From contig NZ_JAPNLJ010000034.1 in assembly GCF_026627445.1 (NCBI RefSeq), forward strand, positions 33,146 through 97,145: DNA of 64,000 bases. The letters are read 5' to 3'. The stretch is from Streptomyces sp. H27-H1. Its GTDB lineage: Bacteria > Actinomycetota > Actinomycetes > Streptomycetales > Streptomycetaceae. Below, piece by piece: positions 25,030-32,912 of the stretch (position 1 is the first letter of the stretch; each line of letters begins with the position of its first letter). The position numbers and the translations under genes were made by a program. Under the pieces are notes generated by a model that did no database searches, had not been told where the DNA came from, and saw only the letters and a list, made by a program, of their open reading frames with translations.

Positions 25030-26031
25030 TTGAAATCAATCCGACAAGTCCACCCTTTACCCATACCCCGGCTCACCCCTGCCGGAGATCGTCTCTACCG
25101 GCTCTGCACACAGACACCGGGTACAACATGCGAAACAGCCGCCGCGGCACTGGACTTGGACCCCTCCGAGACGGAGGAGGCCGCGGCCGCTCTGGACACC
25201 CTGGGGCTGCTCGGCAAGTGCCCCGTGACGGGCATCTACACCCCGTATCCCGTGGACCACGCGCGCATCAAGGTCCTCAATCCGGCGCAGCACGGCCTGA
25301 ACGAGACCCAGACCCTTCTAGATCAACTACGCGGAGATCTAGATGAGTTGACCCTCACTACGGCGCACATCCAGGACGACACCGCACTGGAGCTGATCCC
25401 CGGCGTGGGGGACGTGCGCAAGCTCATCACGGGCCTCGCGGACGGCTGCCGCACCGAGGTACTGACCTCCCAGCCCGGCGGAGCCCGGGACGAGGAGGTG
25501 CTCCAGGAGAGCCTGGAGCGCACCGAGCACCTGCTGGAGCGCGGTGTGCGGATGCGAACCCTGTACCAGCACACGGCCCGGTTCAGCCCGGCCACGGCCT
25601 CTTTCGTCGAACGGGTCACGCCGCTCGGCGCGCAGGTGCACACGCTCGCGCACGGATTTCCGCGCTGCATCATCTTCGACAGGGAAGTGGCGATCTTGCC
25701 GCTATCGGACGGATCACACGGAGCGGCAGTAGCGAGAAACAGCCATCTTGTCTCATTCCTTGTGGAGGGTTTCGAGCGGGCCTGGAGTGCCGCCGAGAAA
25801 TTCGCCTCGGACGGTGACCGGCCGGCCCGCGCGGCAATTACCTCCGACATTCAGCAGACCATCGTCGCACTACTCATTCAGGGTGAATCGGACAACCGAA
25901 TAGCGCATGTAGTCGGGATATCGCTGCGCAATTGCCAGCGCCATATCGCGAACATCATGAAGAGCATCGGCGCCCGCAACCGGCTGCACGCCGGATACCT
26001 GCTGGGCAAGGAGCCGTTCAACGGCGTCTGA
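25030..26031 (+). CDS. LuxR-type regulator with TTA codon (probable cluster regulator)
   Basis: 333 residues starting TTG at 25030, placed by GGGGGA five bases upstream; the ATG at 25024 runs straight into a stop. Residues about 10-65 resemble a winged-helix/TrmB-like module (TPAGDRLYRLC, ALDTLGLLG), and the middle is a sensor-like region (LELIPGVGDVRKLI, then RTLYQHTARFSP). The C-terminus (about 270-325) is a LuxR-type helix-turn-helix (IVALLIQGESDNRIAHVVGISLR). The tenth codon is TTA (25057-25059), so translation should depend on the bldA tRNA and be tied to development. It is divergent from the cluster across a 130-base gap and is the obvious candidate activator. Confidence 0.88.
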   Translation: MKSIRQVHPLPIPRLTPAGDRLYRLCTQTPGTTCETAAAALDLDPSETEEAAAALDTLGLLGKCPVTGIYTPYPVDHARIKVLNPAQHGLNETQTLLDQLRGDLDELTLTTAHIQDDTALELIPGVGDVRKLITGLADGCRTEVLTSQPGGARDEEVLQESLERTEHLLERGVRMRTLYQHTARFSPATASFVERVTPLGAQVHTLAHGFPRCIIFDREVAILPLSDGSHGAAVARNSHLVSFLVEGFERAWSAAEKFASDGDRPARAAITSDIQQTIVALLIQGESDNRIAHVVGISLRNCQRHIANIMKSIGARNRLHAGYLLGKEPFNGV

Positions 26032-26043
26032 CCGGCGTCCGAC

Positions 26044-26091
26044 GCCCCGGGCCGCCCGGGCCGCGAGAGTGCGGTCCGGGCGGCCCGGGGC
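26044..26091. terminator. Bidirectional terminator hairpin
   Basis: A 16-bp perfect stem (26044-26059 with 26076-26091) with a 16-base loop in the 74-base gap between the convergent LuxR and EamA genes. It has no T-run. It marks the right-hand boundary of the cluster. Confidence 0.75.
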
Positions 26092-26105
26092 CGGAACGGG
26101 CCCCG

Positions 26106-27128
26106 CTAGCGGCCGCCCGCAGCCGGAAGCGGAACCGCCGTGCCGGGCTCGGGGTCGGGGTCGGGGTGCGCATCGGAGCCGGGCTCGGGCGCGGGTACGG
26201 ATGCAGGCACGGGTACGGATGCGGCTACGGATCCGGCCGCCGGGGTGTCGCCCGCCGCCGTCGCCGGCCGGGGCTTCGAGGGCACCAGTGAGGTCGCCGC
26301 CACCCCGCCGACGAGCAGGACGGCCGCCACCCAGCGCAGCCCGCTCACGTCCTCCCCCAGCACCAGAGCCGCCGAGCTCATCCCGAAGACCGGGACCAGC
26401 AGCGAGAAGGGGGCCACCGAGGAGGCGGGATAGGTGCGCAGCAGGTACCCCCACGCCCCGAAGCCGAACACCGTGGTGATCCAGGCGAGGTACACGATGA
26501 CCCCGACCCCGCTCCAGTCGAGCCCGCGCAGCGCCGCCAAGTCCCGCTCCGGGCCCTCGATCAGGAGCGACAGGGCCGCCAGCGGCAGCACCGGCACCAC
26601 GCTCACCCACACCATGAAGTTCAGTGCGTCGGGCGGGGAGGCCTTGCGGGTCAGCACGTTGGACACGCCCCAGCACGCGGCGGCCGCGATCACCATCGTG
26701 AAGCCGAGGACCGGCCCGGAGGCGCCCTCGTCCACGGCGGCCACCGCGATCCCCGTGAAGGCGACGGCCATGCCCGCGATCCGCAGCCGGCCCGGCCGCT
26801 CCTTGAGCACGACGGCCGCGAACACGGCGGTGAACACCGCCTGGGCCTGGAGGACCAGCGAGGACAGCCCGGCCGGCATCCCGTTGGCCATCCCGGAGAA
26901 CAGCAGCCCGAACTTCGCGATGCCGAGCACCACGCCGACCGCGATCACCCACTTCCAGGCCACCTTGGGCCGCCCGACGAAGAACACCGCCGGGAGGGCC
27001 GCGACCAGGAAGCGCAGGGCGGACAGCAGCAGCGGCGGGAACGAGCCGAGCCCGAACTCGATGACGACGAAGTTGAAACCCCAGACCGCGGCTACGAGGA
27101 CCGCGAGGGCGGTGTGTATGGGTCGCAT
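26106..27128 (-). CDS. EamA-family (DMT) membrane transporter
   Basis: A 340-residue drug/metabolite transporter with ten predicted helices and two EamA repeats (ALAVLVAAVWGFNFVVIE in the first, AAAACWGVSNVLTRK in the second). Members export amino acids or related metabolites. The last 60 residues are a Pro/Ala/Asp-rich tail encoded by a repetitive stretch (26130-26235). The ATG at 27128 gives a normal first helix. It faces the divergent LysR gene across 130 bases, a classic regulator/target pair. Its cargo is unknown and it is not clearly part of the neighbouring cluster. Confidence 0.9.
   Translation of the reverse strand: MRPIHTALAVLVAAVWGFNFVVIEFGLGSFPPLLLSALRFLVAALPAVFFVGRPKVAWKWVIAVGVVLGIAKFGLLFSGMANGMPAGLSSLVLQAQAVFTAVFAAVVLKERPGRLRIAGMAVAFTGIAVAAVDEGASGPVLGFTMVIAAAACWGVSNVLTRKASPPDALNFMVWVSVVPVLPLAALSLLIEGPERDLAALRGLDWSGVGVIVYLAWITTVFGFGAWGYLLRTYPASSVAPFSLLVPVFGMSSAALVLGEDVSGLRWVAAVLLVGGVAATSLVPSKPRPATAAGDTPAAGSVAASVPVPASVPAPEPGSDAHPDPDPEPGTAVPLPAAGGR
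26191..26232. repeat. Repeat related to the 23065-23114 array
   Basis: Units such as GGTACGGATGCAGGCACG followed by GGTACGGATGCGGC lie within the coding sequence of the EamA C-terminal tail. The unit resembles the 18-bp array 3.1 kb upstream and has the same orientation. Confidence 0.6.
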
Positions 27129-27258
27129 GATCCGAGCATCGGCTCCTCGACCGTTCAGCACCAGCGCGGATGTCTTCAGGGTCGGATGTAGCAATGCTTC
27201 ATCCAGCCTCAAGTCGGGCCCGACCCGGCCCGGAAGGCACGCCCCTAAGCTGACCGGC

Positions 27259-28215
27259 ATGCTCGACCTCTCCCGGCTGCGCGCCCTGCACGCCGTCTCC
27301 GTCCACGGCTCGGTGGGCGCGGCCGCGGCCGCCCTCGGGTACACCCCTTCCGCCGTCTCCCAGCAGATCGCCAAACTGGAGCGGGAGACCCGCACCACCC
27401 TGCTCGAACGCCACGGCCGCGGGGTCGCCCTCACCGAGGAGGCCAAGCTCCTGGCCGACACGGCCCAGCGGCTGATGGCCATCGCGGAGCAGGCCGAGAC
27501 CGCGCTGGAGGAGTCCCGCGGCCAGCCGCTGGGCCGGCTGCGGGTCGCCGCCTTCGCCTCGGCCGCCCGCGGCCTGCTCCCCGGGGTTCTCGCGGAGCTG
27601 GCCCACCGTCACCCGGCCCTGGAAGTACGGCTCACCGAGATCAACCCGCACCTGTCGATGGACTTGGTCTCGCGCGGGGTCACCGACCTGGCCGTGACCC
27701 ACGACTGGGACATCGCCCCGCTGCCCGCCCCCGAGGGCGTGGAGCAGGCGGTGATCGGGGACGACCGCTGCGACCTCGTGGTGCCCGCCGGGCACCCCTT
27801 CACCTCGCGCGCCGTCATCCACCGCTCCGACCTGGGCGGGCAGCGCTGGGTGTGCCAGCCGCCCGGCCGGGTCTGCCACGACTGGCTGGTACGGACCCTG
27901 CGCACGGCCGGGTTCGAGCCCGACATCACCCACGTCGCGGAGGAGAACCACACCATCGTCGCGCTGGTCGCCGCCGGGCTCGGGGTGGCCGTCGTACCGC
28001 GGCTGGGCACCGGGGCGCTGCCGCCCGGCGCGGTGGCCGTACCGCTGGAGCCGGGCCCCGTACGCCGGGTGTACGCCCTGTGGCGGGCCGGGGCTGCCCG
28101 CCGCCCGGCGATCACCGAGGCCGTACGGACCCTGCGCGAACACTGGCCCCGGGTCTCCCCCCGTCCGGGGGACTCCGCGAGTGTCCCCCGCCCCGGAGGC
28201 CCGGCCCCGCAGTAG
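27259..28215 (+). CDS. LysR-family transcriptional regulator
   Basis: 318 residues. The N-terminal winged helix (LRALHAVSVHGSVGAAAAALGYTPSAVSQQIAKLE) is followed by a linker helix and the periplasmic-binding-like effector domain. The start ATG at 27259 places the DNA-binding domain at residue 1, as usual. It is divergent from the EamA transporter and probably controls it and itself from the shared 130-base region. The inducer is unknown. The final 25 residues are Pro/Arg-rich and probably disordered. The GH3 gene begins only ten bases after its stop. Confidence 0.9.
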   Translation: MLDLSRLRALHAVSVHGSVGAAAAALGYTPSAVSQQIAKLERETRTTLLERHGRGVALTEEAKLLADTAQRLMAIAEQAETALEESRGQPLGRLRVAAFASAARGLLPGVLAELAHRHPALEVRLTEINPHLSMDLVSRGVTDLAVTHDWDIAPLPAPEGVEQAVIGDDRCDLVVPAGHPFTSRAVIHRSDLGGQRWVCQPPGRVCHDWLVRTLRTAGFEPDITHVAEENHTIVALVAAGLGVAVVPRLGTGALPPGAVAVPLEPGPVRRVYALWRAGAARRPAITEAVRTLREHWPRVSPRPGDSASVPRPGGPAPQ

Positions 28216-28225
28216 GGTCCGGCGC

Positions 28226-30097
28226 GTGCCGAACCACGCCTCCCGCCGGACCCTGCTCACCGTGGCCGCCGTGGCCGCCGTCACCGCCGCGGGGGCCGCC
28301 TCCGCCGCCGTGGGCCCCGCCCGCGGACCCGGCGGCCCGTCCCCCGACGACCCCCGGCCGGGCGACCGCGCGCCGCGCCGCTCCCCCGCCCCCCGATTCC
28401 GGCCGCACGAGACGATGGCCGGGATGAGCCTGGCCGAACTGGTCGGGCAGCTCTTCGTATCGCGGGCGTACGGGCATTCGGCGACGGGCCCCGACCCGGA
28501 GGACGCGGAGCGCAACGAGGCACTGTTCGGGGTGCGCACCGCCGCCGAGCTGGTCGCCCGCTACCACCTCGGCGGGATCGTCTACTTCGGCTGGGCGCAC
28601 AACACCCGCTCCCCGCGCCAGATCGCCGAACTGTCGGCCGGGCTCCAGCGGGCCGCCGCGGACTCCGGAGCCGGCGTCCCGCTGCTGCTCTCCATCGACC
28701 AGGAGCACGGCGCCGTCGCCCGCGTGGGCAAGCCCGCGACCCTGCTGCCCGGGGCCATGGCGCTGGGAGCCCTGGCCCTGGGGACCGGCGGGTCCACGGC
28801 CGAGGCCCGCCGGGCCGCGCGCGTCGCGGGCGTCGAGCTGGCGGCCATGGGCATCCGGCACAACTACGCGCCGGTGGCCGACGTGAACGTCGATCCCGCC
28901 AACCCGGTCATCGGCGTACGGTCGTTCGGCGCCGACCCGCACGCCGTGGCGGCCCTGGTGGCCGCCCAGATCCGCGGCTACCAGGGCGCCGGGGTGGCCG
29001 CCACCGCGAAGCACTTCCCGGGGCACGGGGACACCGGGACCGACAGCCACGTCGGGCTGCCGCTGATGCGGCACACCCGCGCGCAGTGGGAGGAGCTGGA
29101 CGAGCCGCCGTTCCGGGCGGCCGTGGAGGCGGGCGTGGACGTGGTGATGACGGCGCACATCGTCTTCCCCGCGCTCGATCCCTCGGGGGATCCGGCGACC
29201 CTCTCGCGGCCGATCGTCACGGGGATCCTGCGCGAACGCCTGGGCTTCCGGGGGGTGGTGGTCACCGACGCCCTCGACATGGCCGGGGTCCGCCAGAAGT
29301 ACGGGGACGACCGGGTCCCGGTGCTGGCCCTGAAGGCGGGCTGCGACCAGTTGCTGAACCCGCCGGACCTGGGGCTCGCCCACCGCAGCGTGGTGGCGGC
29401 CGTGGAGTCCGGCGAGCTGACGCGGGCCCGGATCGAGGAGTCGGTGCTGCGGATCCTGGAGCTGAAGGCCCGCCGGGGCCTGTTCGACGCGGCCGAACCC
29501 TTGGCGACGCCGGCCGAGGAAGCGGCGCGGGTGGTGGACGCGGTGGATGCCGCCGTAGGCATCCCGGCGCACCTGGCGGCCGCCGGGGAGATCGCGGACC
29601 GTACGACGACCCTGCTGGCCAATCCGGTGGGGCTGCTGCCGCTGGACCCGGCGGCCCGTCCGCTGCTCCTGGTCACCGGGACCGACCCGGTCTCCCCCAC
29701 GGGTACCACGGGGCCCCCTACGGCGGTACTGGCCCGGGAGCTGTCCGCGCTGGGCTGTCGGGCGACGGCCCTGCCGCCCTCCCGTGCGGTGGCGGCCGCC
29801 CCCGGCAACGCGGCCGTGCTCGTGTGCACGTACAACGTTCCCGAGGGCGACAGTCCGCAACGCGAGCTGGTCGCCGGGCTGCTGGCCACCGGTGTGCCGG
29901 TGGTGCTGGTGGCGATCCGCAACCCCTACGACCCGGCCCGGCTGCCGGCCTGCGCGGCCGAACTGGCCACCTACACCTGGACGGACGTGGAGCTGCGGGC
30001 GGCGGCCCGGGTGGTCACCGGGACCGTACGCCCTGTCGGGCGGCTGCCGGTCCCGGTGCCGGGGCGCTACCCGCTGGGCCACGGGCTGGCGTACTGA
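28226..30097 (+). CDS. Secreted GH3 glycosidase (beta-N-acetylhexosaminidase, NagZ-like)
   Basis: 623 residues with a Tat-like N-terminus (ASRRTLLTVAAVAAVTAAG). The GH3 catalytic domain has the beta-N-acetylglucosaminidase signature KHFPGHGDTGTDSH, which supplies the catalytic His/Asp pair, and the nucleophile region TDALDMAG. A C-terminal alpha/beta sandwich follows from about residue 400. Expected substrates are N-acetylglucosaminyl units of peptidoglycan fragments or chitin-derived sugars. GTG at 28226 is chosen because it places the twin arginines near the N-terminus and follows the LysR stop by ten bases. Confidence 0.9.
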   Translation: MPNHASRRTLLTVAAVAAVTAAGAASAAVGPARGPGGPSPDDPRPGDRAPRRSPAPRFRPHETMAGMSLAELVGQLFVSRAYGHSATGPDPEDAERNEALFGVRTAAELVARYHLGGIVYFGWAHNTRSPRQIAELSAGLQRAAADSGAGVPLLLSIDQEHGAVARVGKPATLLPGAMALGALALGTGGSTAEARRAARVAGVELAAMGIRHNYAPVADVNVDPANPVIGVRSFGADPHAVAALVAAQIRGYQGAGVAATAKHFPGHGDTGTDSHVGLPLMRHTRAQWEELDEPPFRAAVEAGVDVVMTAHIVFPALDPSGDPATLSRPIVTGILRERLGFRGVVVTDALDMAGVRQKYGDDRVPVLALKAGCDQLLNPPDLGLAHRSVVAAVESGELTRARIEESVLRILELKARRGLFDAAEPLATPAEEAARVVDAVDAAVGIPAHLAAAGEIADRTTTLLANPVGLLPLDPAARPLLLVTGTDPVSPTGTTGPPTAVLARELSALGCRATALPPSRAVAAAPGNAAVLVCTYNVPEGDSPQRELVAGLLATGVPVVLVAIRNPYDPARLPACAAELATYTWTDVELRAAARVVTGTVRPVGRLPVPVPGRYPLGHGLAY

Positions 30098-30121
30098 CGC
30101 CCTCCCGCGGCCTCTGGGGAG

Positions 30122-31591
30122 CTACGGGCGCAGCATCGGCTCGCGCTCGATGTCCCGCTGGTCGAGCTGCGCGTCCGGCTTCGCCAGTGGCGCGGCCTTC
30201 GCGGCGCCGCCGGGCGCGGCGGCCGGGGCCACTGCGGCCCACTGCAAGATCTTCTCGGTGGCCAGCGTCTTCTCGGCCTCCATGAGCTTGGCGACGTTGG
30301 CCCCGTGGTTGGCGCCCGGGGCGGTCATCACGTAGCTGTCGCGCGCGCCGTAGCCCAGGTGGAAGGGCTCGGCACCCCACGGGTCGTTCTGCCCGTAGAC
30401 GAAGAGCATCTGGTTCGCGTTGTTCTTGACCCAGGTGTCCACGTCACGCATCGCGCCCGGCTGGAAGGTCATCGGGATGTCGCGGGGCACGAAGTTGCGC
30501 GGCGGCTGGTAGCCGTAGCGGCTCAGGTTGCCCAGGTGGGCCTGCTTGATGTCGGGGGAACCGAGCTGGGTGCCCGCCTGGTAGTAGTACGGCGTGTACG
30601 TCTCCAGGCCCTGGTCGGCGTAGGCCGAGAAGCCGGAGATCGCGTCGATCGTGTCCCAGATCTCCTGGTCGGTCGCGGTCCCGGCGGCCGGGATCGAGGC
30701 GCAGTCGGCGACCAGGCTGTACTGCCAGAAGGCCCACACGTAGTCGAGCACGACGGCCTCGAAGGCCTTGTCGAGGTCGCCGACGGTGGTGAAGGTCCAG
30801 CCGTTCTCGGCGGCGGCGGTCGCGTACTTGGCCTCCAGCGGGACCCGGCGTACGAGCGCCTCGCGCTGCACCGCGTTCAGCTTGTCGCGGCACTCCTTGG
30901 TGCCGACGTTGGCGAAGAACCGGTCGTAGGCCGAGTCCTCCTTGTTCACCACGTCGTTGGGGGCGACGTAGGCGACGACGCCGTCCATGTCGCGCGGGTA
31001 GAAGCGCTCGAAGTAGGTGGCCGTCATACCGCCCTTGCTGCCGCCCGTGGCGAGCCAGTTCTTCTTGTAGACCTTCTTCAGGGCGGTGAAGATCCGGTGC
31101 TGGTCACTGGCGGCCTGCCAGATGTCCAGGTTCGCCCAGTTGGCCGGGTCGGGCCGGGACGGGGTGAAGAATCGGTACTCCAGTGACACCTGGTTGCCGT
31201 CGACTATGGTCGTCGGCTCGCTGCGGCGCGGGCTGGTGTTGACGTTGTAGCCGGAGGTGAAGAACACCGTGGGCCGGGTGACGTCCTTGTGCAGCAGGGT
31301 CAGGCGCTGCTTGAAGGTGCCCTTCCACGGCGTGCGGTGGTCGACCGGCTGCTCGTAGTTCAGCACGAAGAAGCGGTAGCCGGGGTACGGCTTCTCCTCG
31401 ATCAGGCTCATCCCCGGGATCGCGAGGATCCGGTCCTTGATGTCTTCCGTGGCGGCCGTGGTATCCGTGGCGGTGGCATCCGTGGCGGCTGACGGTTCCA
31501 CGGCGGTGGCCGCTTGTGCCGTGGCGCCGGCCGCGCCCATGGTGCCGATCAGCACCACGAGCGACAGCAGCCATCCGAGCGTCTTGCGCAT
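30122..31591 (-). CDS. Secreted S37-type (PS-10/tripeptidyl) aminopeptidase
   Basis: 489 residues with a Sec signal peptide (MRKTLGWLLSLVVLIGTMG, then AQAATA). The alpha/beta-hydrolase core has the nucleophile elbow GGSKGGMT, a following DGVVAYVAPND region, VYGQNDPWGAEPF near the expected acid residue and the late histidine in PGANHGANVA. This matches the Streptomyces S37 family of prolyl tri- or tetrapeptidyl aminopeptidases, which act on extracellular peptides. It is a single gene, convergent with the GH3 gene; only 24 bases lie between them and no clear terminator is seen. Confidence 0.88.
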   Translation of the reverse strand: MRKTLGWLLSLVVLIGTMGAAGATAQAATAVEPSAATDATATDTTAATEDIKDRILAIPGMSLIEEKPYPGYRFFVLNYEQPVDHRTPWKGTFKQRLTLLHKDVTRPTVFFTSGYNVNTSPRRSEPTTIVDGNQVSLEYRFFTPSRPDPANWANLDIWQAASDQHRIFTALKKVYKKNWLATGGSKGGMTATYFERFYPRDMDGVVAYVAPNDVVNKEDSAYDRFFANVGTKECRDKLNAVQREALVRRVPLEAKYATAAAENGWTFTTVGDLDKAFEAVVLDYVWAFWQYSLVADCASIPAAGTATDQEIWDTIDAISGFSAYADQGLETYTPYYYQAGTQLGSPDIKQAHLGNLSRYGYQPPRNFVPRDIPMTFQPGAMRDVDTWVKNNANQMLFVYGQNDPWGAEPFHLGYGARDSYVMTAPGANHGANVAKLMEAEKTLATEKILQWAAVAPAAAPGGAAKAAPLAKPDAQLDQRDIEREPMLRP

Positions 31592-31675
31592 TCACACTCC
31601 CCTTGAGTTCACTTCGGTCGCCGTGAACCTAGCCGGGGCAACGTATGCCTGACCAGACCTAGTTGGGCCGCTCCA

Positions 31676-32089
31676 TCAGCACAGAATCCAGCCGGAATCG
31701 ACGGATCCGGTACCCACGCTCCCCTTTACATACACGCAGCGGTTGACCGAGTGGACGGTGACGGGTCCGGCGTACCGGGTGAATTGCCCCGCATCGCGGA
31801 CCGGGTAGGCGCCGCGCGGCTGGATGCTCACCGACATCGCACGCCGCTGGCCGGGCTTGCGGGCGACCGTCACCGCACAGGCCCGGTCGCGGGATTTGTA
31901 TACGCGCACCTCCCCCGTGGAGAACGGCAGCGTCCGCACCAGGCTCCCCGCACACCCGCCGGTCGCCGCGTACGCCGGCTGCGCCGTCAGCAGCACGGCC
32001 GCGCCCAGCCACAGCGCCCCCGTGGCCACCCCCGCGCGGGCCGCCCATCGCCCGTACCGGCTCCGCGCCTTCAACACTCTGGCCTCCAT
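31676..32089 (-). CDS. Small secreted protein of unknown function
   Basis: 137 residues with a long Sec signal peptide (basic start, then ALWLGAAVLLTAQPAYAA) and a mature part of about 95 residues containing four cysteines (CAGS, RACAV, RCVYV, and the last residue Cys), suggesting two disulfides. It is Arg/Val-rich with beta-strand character. No family was recognised. ATG at 32089 is preferred to an in-frame TTG at 32104, although neither has a convincing ribosome site. A palindromic element lies immediately upstream (32091-32125). Confidence 0.6.
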   Translation of the reverse strand: MEARVLKARSRYGRWAARAGVATGALWLGAAVLLTAQPAYAATGGCAGSLVRTLPFSTGEVRVYKSRDRACAVTVARKPGQRRAMSVSIQPRGAYPVRDAGQFTRYAGPVTVHSVNRCVYVKGSVGTGSVDSGWILC

Positions 32090-32090
32090 C

Positions 32091-32125
32091 CGTCGTACGT
32101 ACAACGTGCGTACGTCCGTACGACG
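32091..32125. promoter_or_regulatory. 9-bp inverted repeat upstream of small secreted protein
   Basis: CGTCGTACG (32091-32099) and CGTACGACG (32117-32125) are perfect inverted arms around a spacer that itself repeats GTAC/GTGCGTAC. It abuts the ATG at 32089, so it could be an operator or a leader hairpin. Nothing else was recognised in 32126-32336 apart from GAAAGG before the EF-hand start. Confidence 0.4.
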
Positions 32126-32336
32126 CCAGGACTCTTCGAAAGGTTGCTCGGAACGAGAACTCCGCCCACGGCGTCCACCCCGGGCGCGCGGCCGGGCCGC
32201 CCGTCACGCCGTTGACCCATACCTCTTAAGAGTGCATACGCAACTTCCCAGCGAGATAACGGGAGTTCGTGATCATCGAGGACATTACGGTAGGTCACTT
32301 CGATACCGCGCACCGTAGCCGTGAAAGGCAACTGAA

Positions 32337-32891
32337 ATGACGAACGACCTGCTCGACCGCAAGCTGGACCGCGCCTTCGCCCACCTGGACGTCAACGAGG
32401 ACCGGGTGATCGACGAGCACGACATCATCGGGCTCGGTTCCCGTCTGCTGTCGGCCCTCGGCGAGTCGGCCACCTCGCCCAAGGCGGACCAGGTGATGGG
32501 CGGGCTCGTCGACTTCTGGCAGGAGCTGTTCACGGAGCTGGACCTGGACCGCGACGGCAAGGTCACGCCGGAGGAGTACAAGCAGGGCATGACCCGGCTG
32601 TACGCGCAGGGCGGGCCCGCCTACGACCGCTCGTTCCGCCCGATGGTGCAGGCGATCCTGACGATCGTCGACACCGACGGCGACGGGGTCATCAGCCCGG
32701 CGGAGTTCCACAAGGCGCAGGAGGCCTTCGACACGCGGCTGAGCCAGGCCGACGCCGAGGCGCTCTTCCGGCGGATCGACGCGGACGGGGACGGCACCCT
32801 GACGGTGGACGAACTCCTCGGCGCGGTGCGCGAGTACTACACCGGCACCGAGGAGGACGCCCCGGGGAACCTGCTGTTCGGCGAGCTCTGA
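32337..32891 (+). CDS. EF-hand calcium-binding protein (calerythrin-like)
   Basis: 184 residues with four EF-hand-type loops: LDVNEDRVIDEHD (degenerate), LDLDRDGKVTPEE, VDTDGDGVISPAE and IDADGDGTLTVDE, the last three canonical. It is cytosolic, with no signal peptide. Such actinobacterial calcium-binding proteins probably buffer or sense Ca2+. The start ATG at 32337 is preceded by AAAGG at suitable spacing. It is convergent with the ABC exporter and ends 22 bases before that gene's stop. Confidence 0.92.
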   Translation: MTNDLLDRKLDRAFAHLDVNEDRVIDEHDIIGLGSRLLSALGESATSPKADQVMGGLVDFWQELFTELDLDRDGKVTPEEYKQGMTRLYAQGGPAYDRSFRPMVQAILTIVDTDGDGVISPAEFHKAQEAFDTRLSQADAEALFRRIDADGDGTLTVDELLGAVREYYTGTEEDAPGNLLFGEL

Positions 32892-32912
32892 GCCCTCGGC
32901 TCCCCCCGGGGC

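Noticed and set aside
31676..32104. TTG at 32104 as start of the small secreted protein
   Set aside because: It has no ribosome site and adds only five residues; the ATG at 32089 gives a normal signal peptide.
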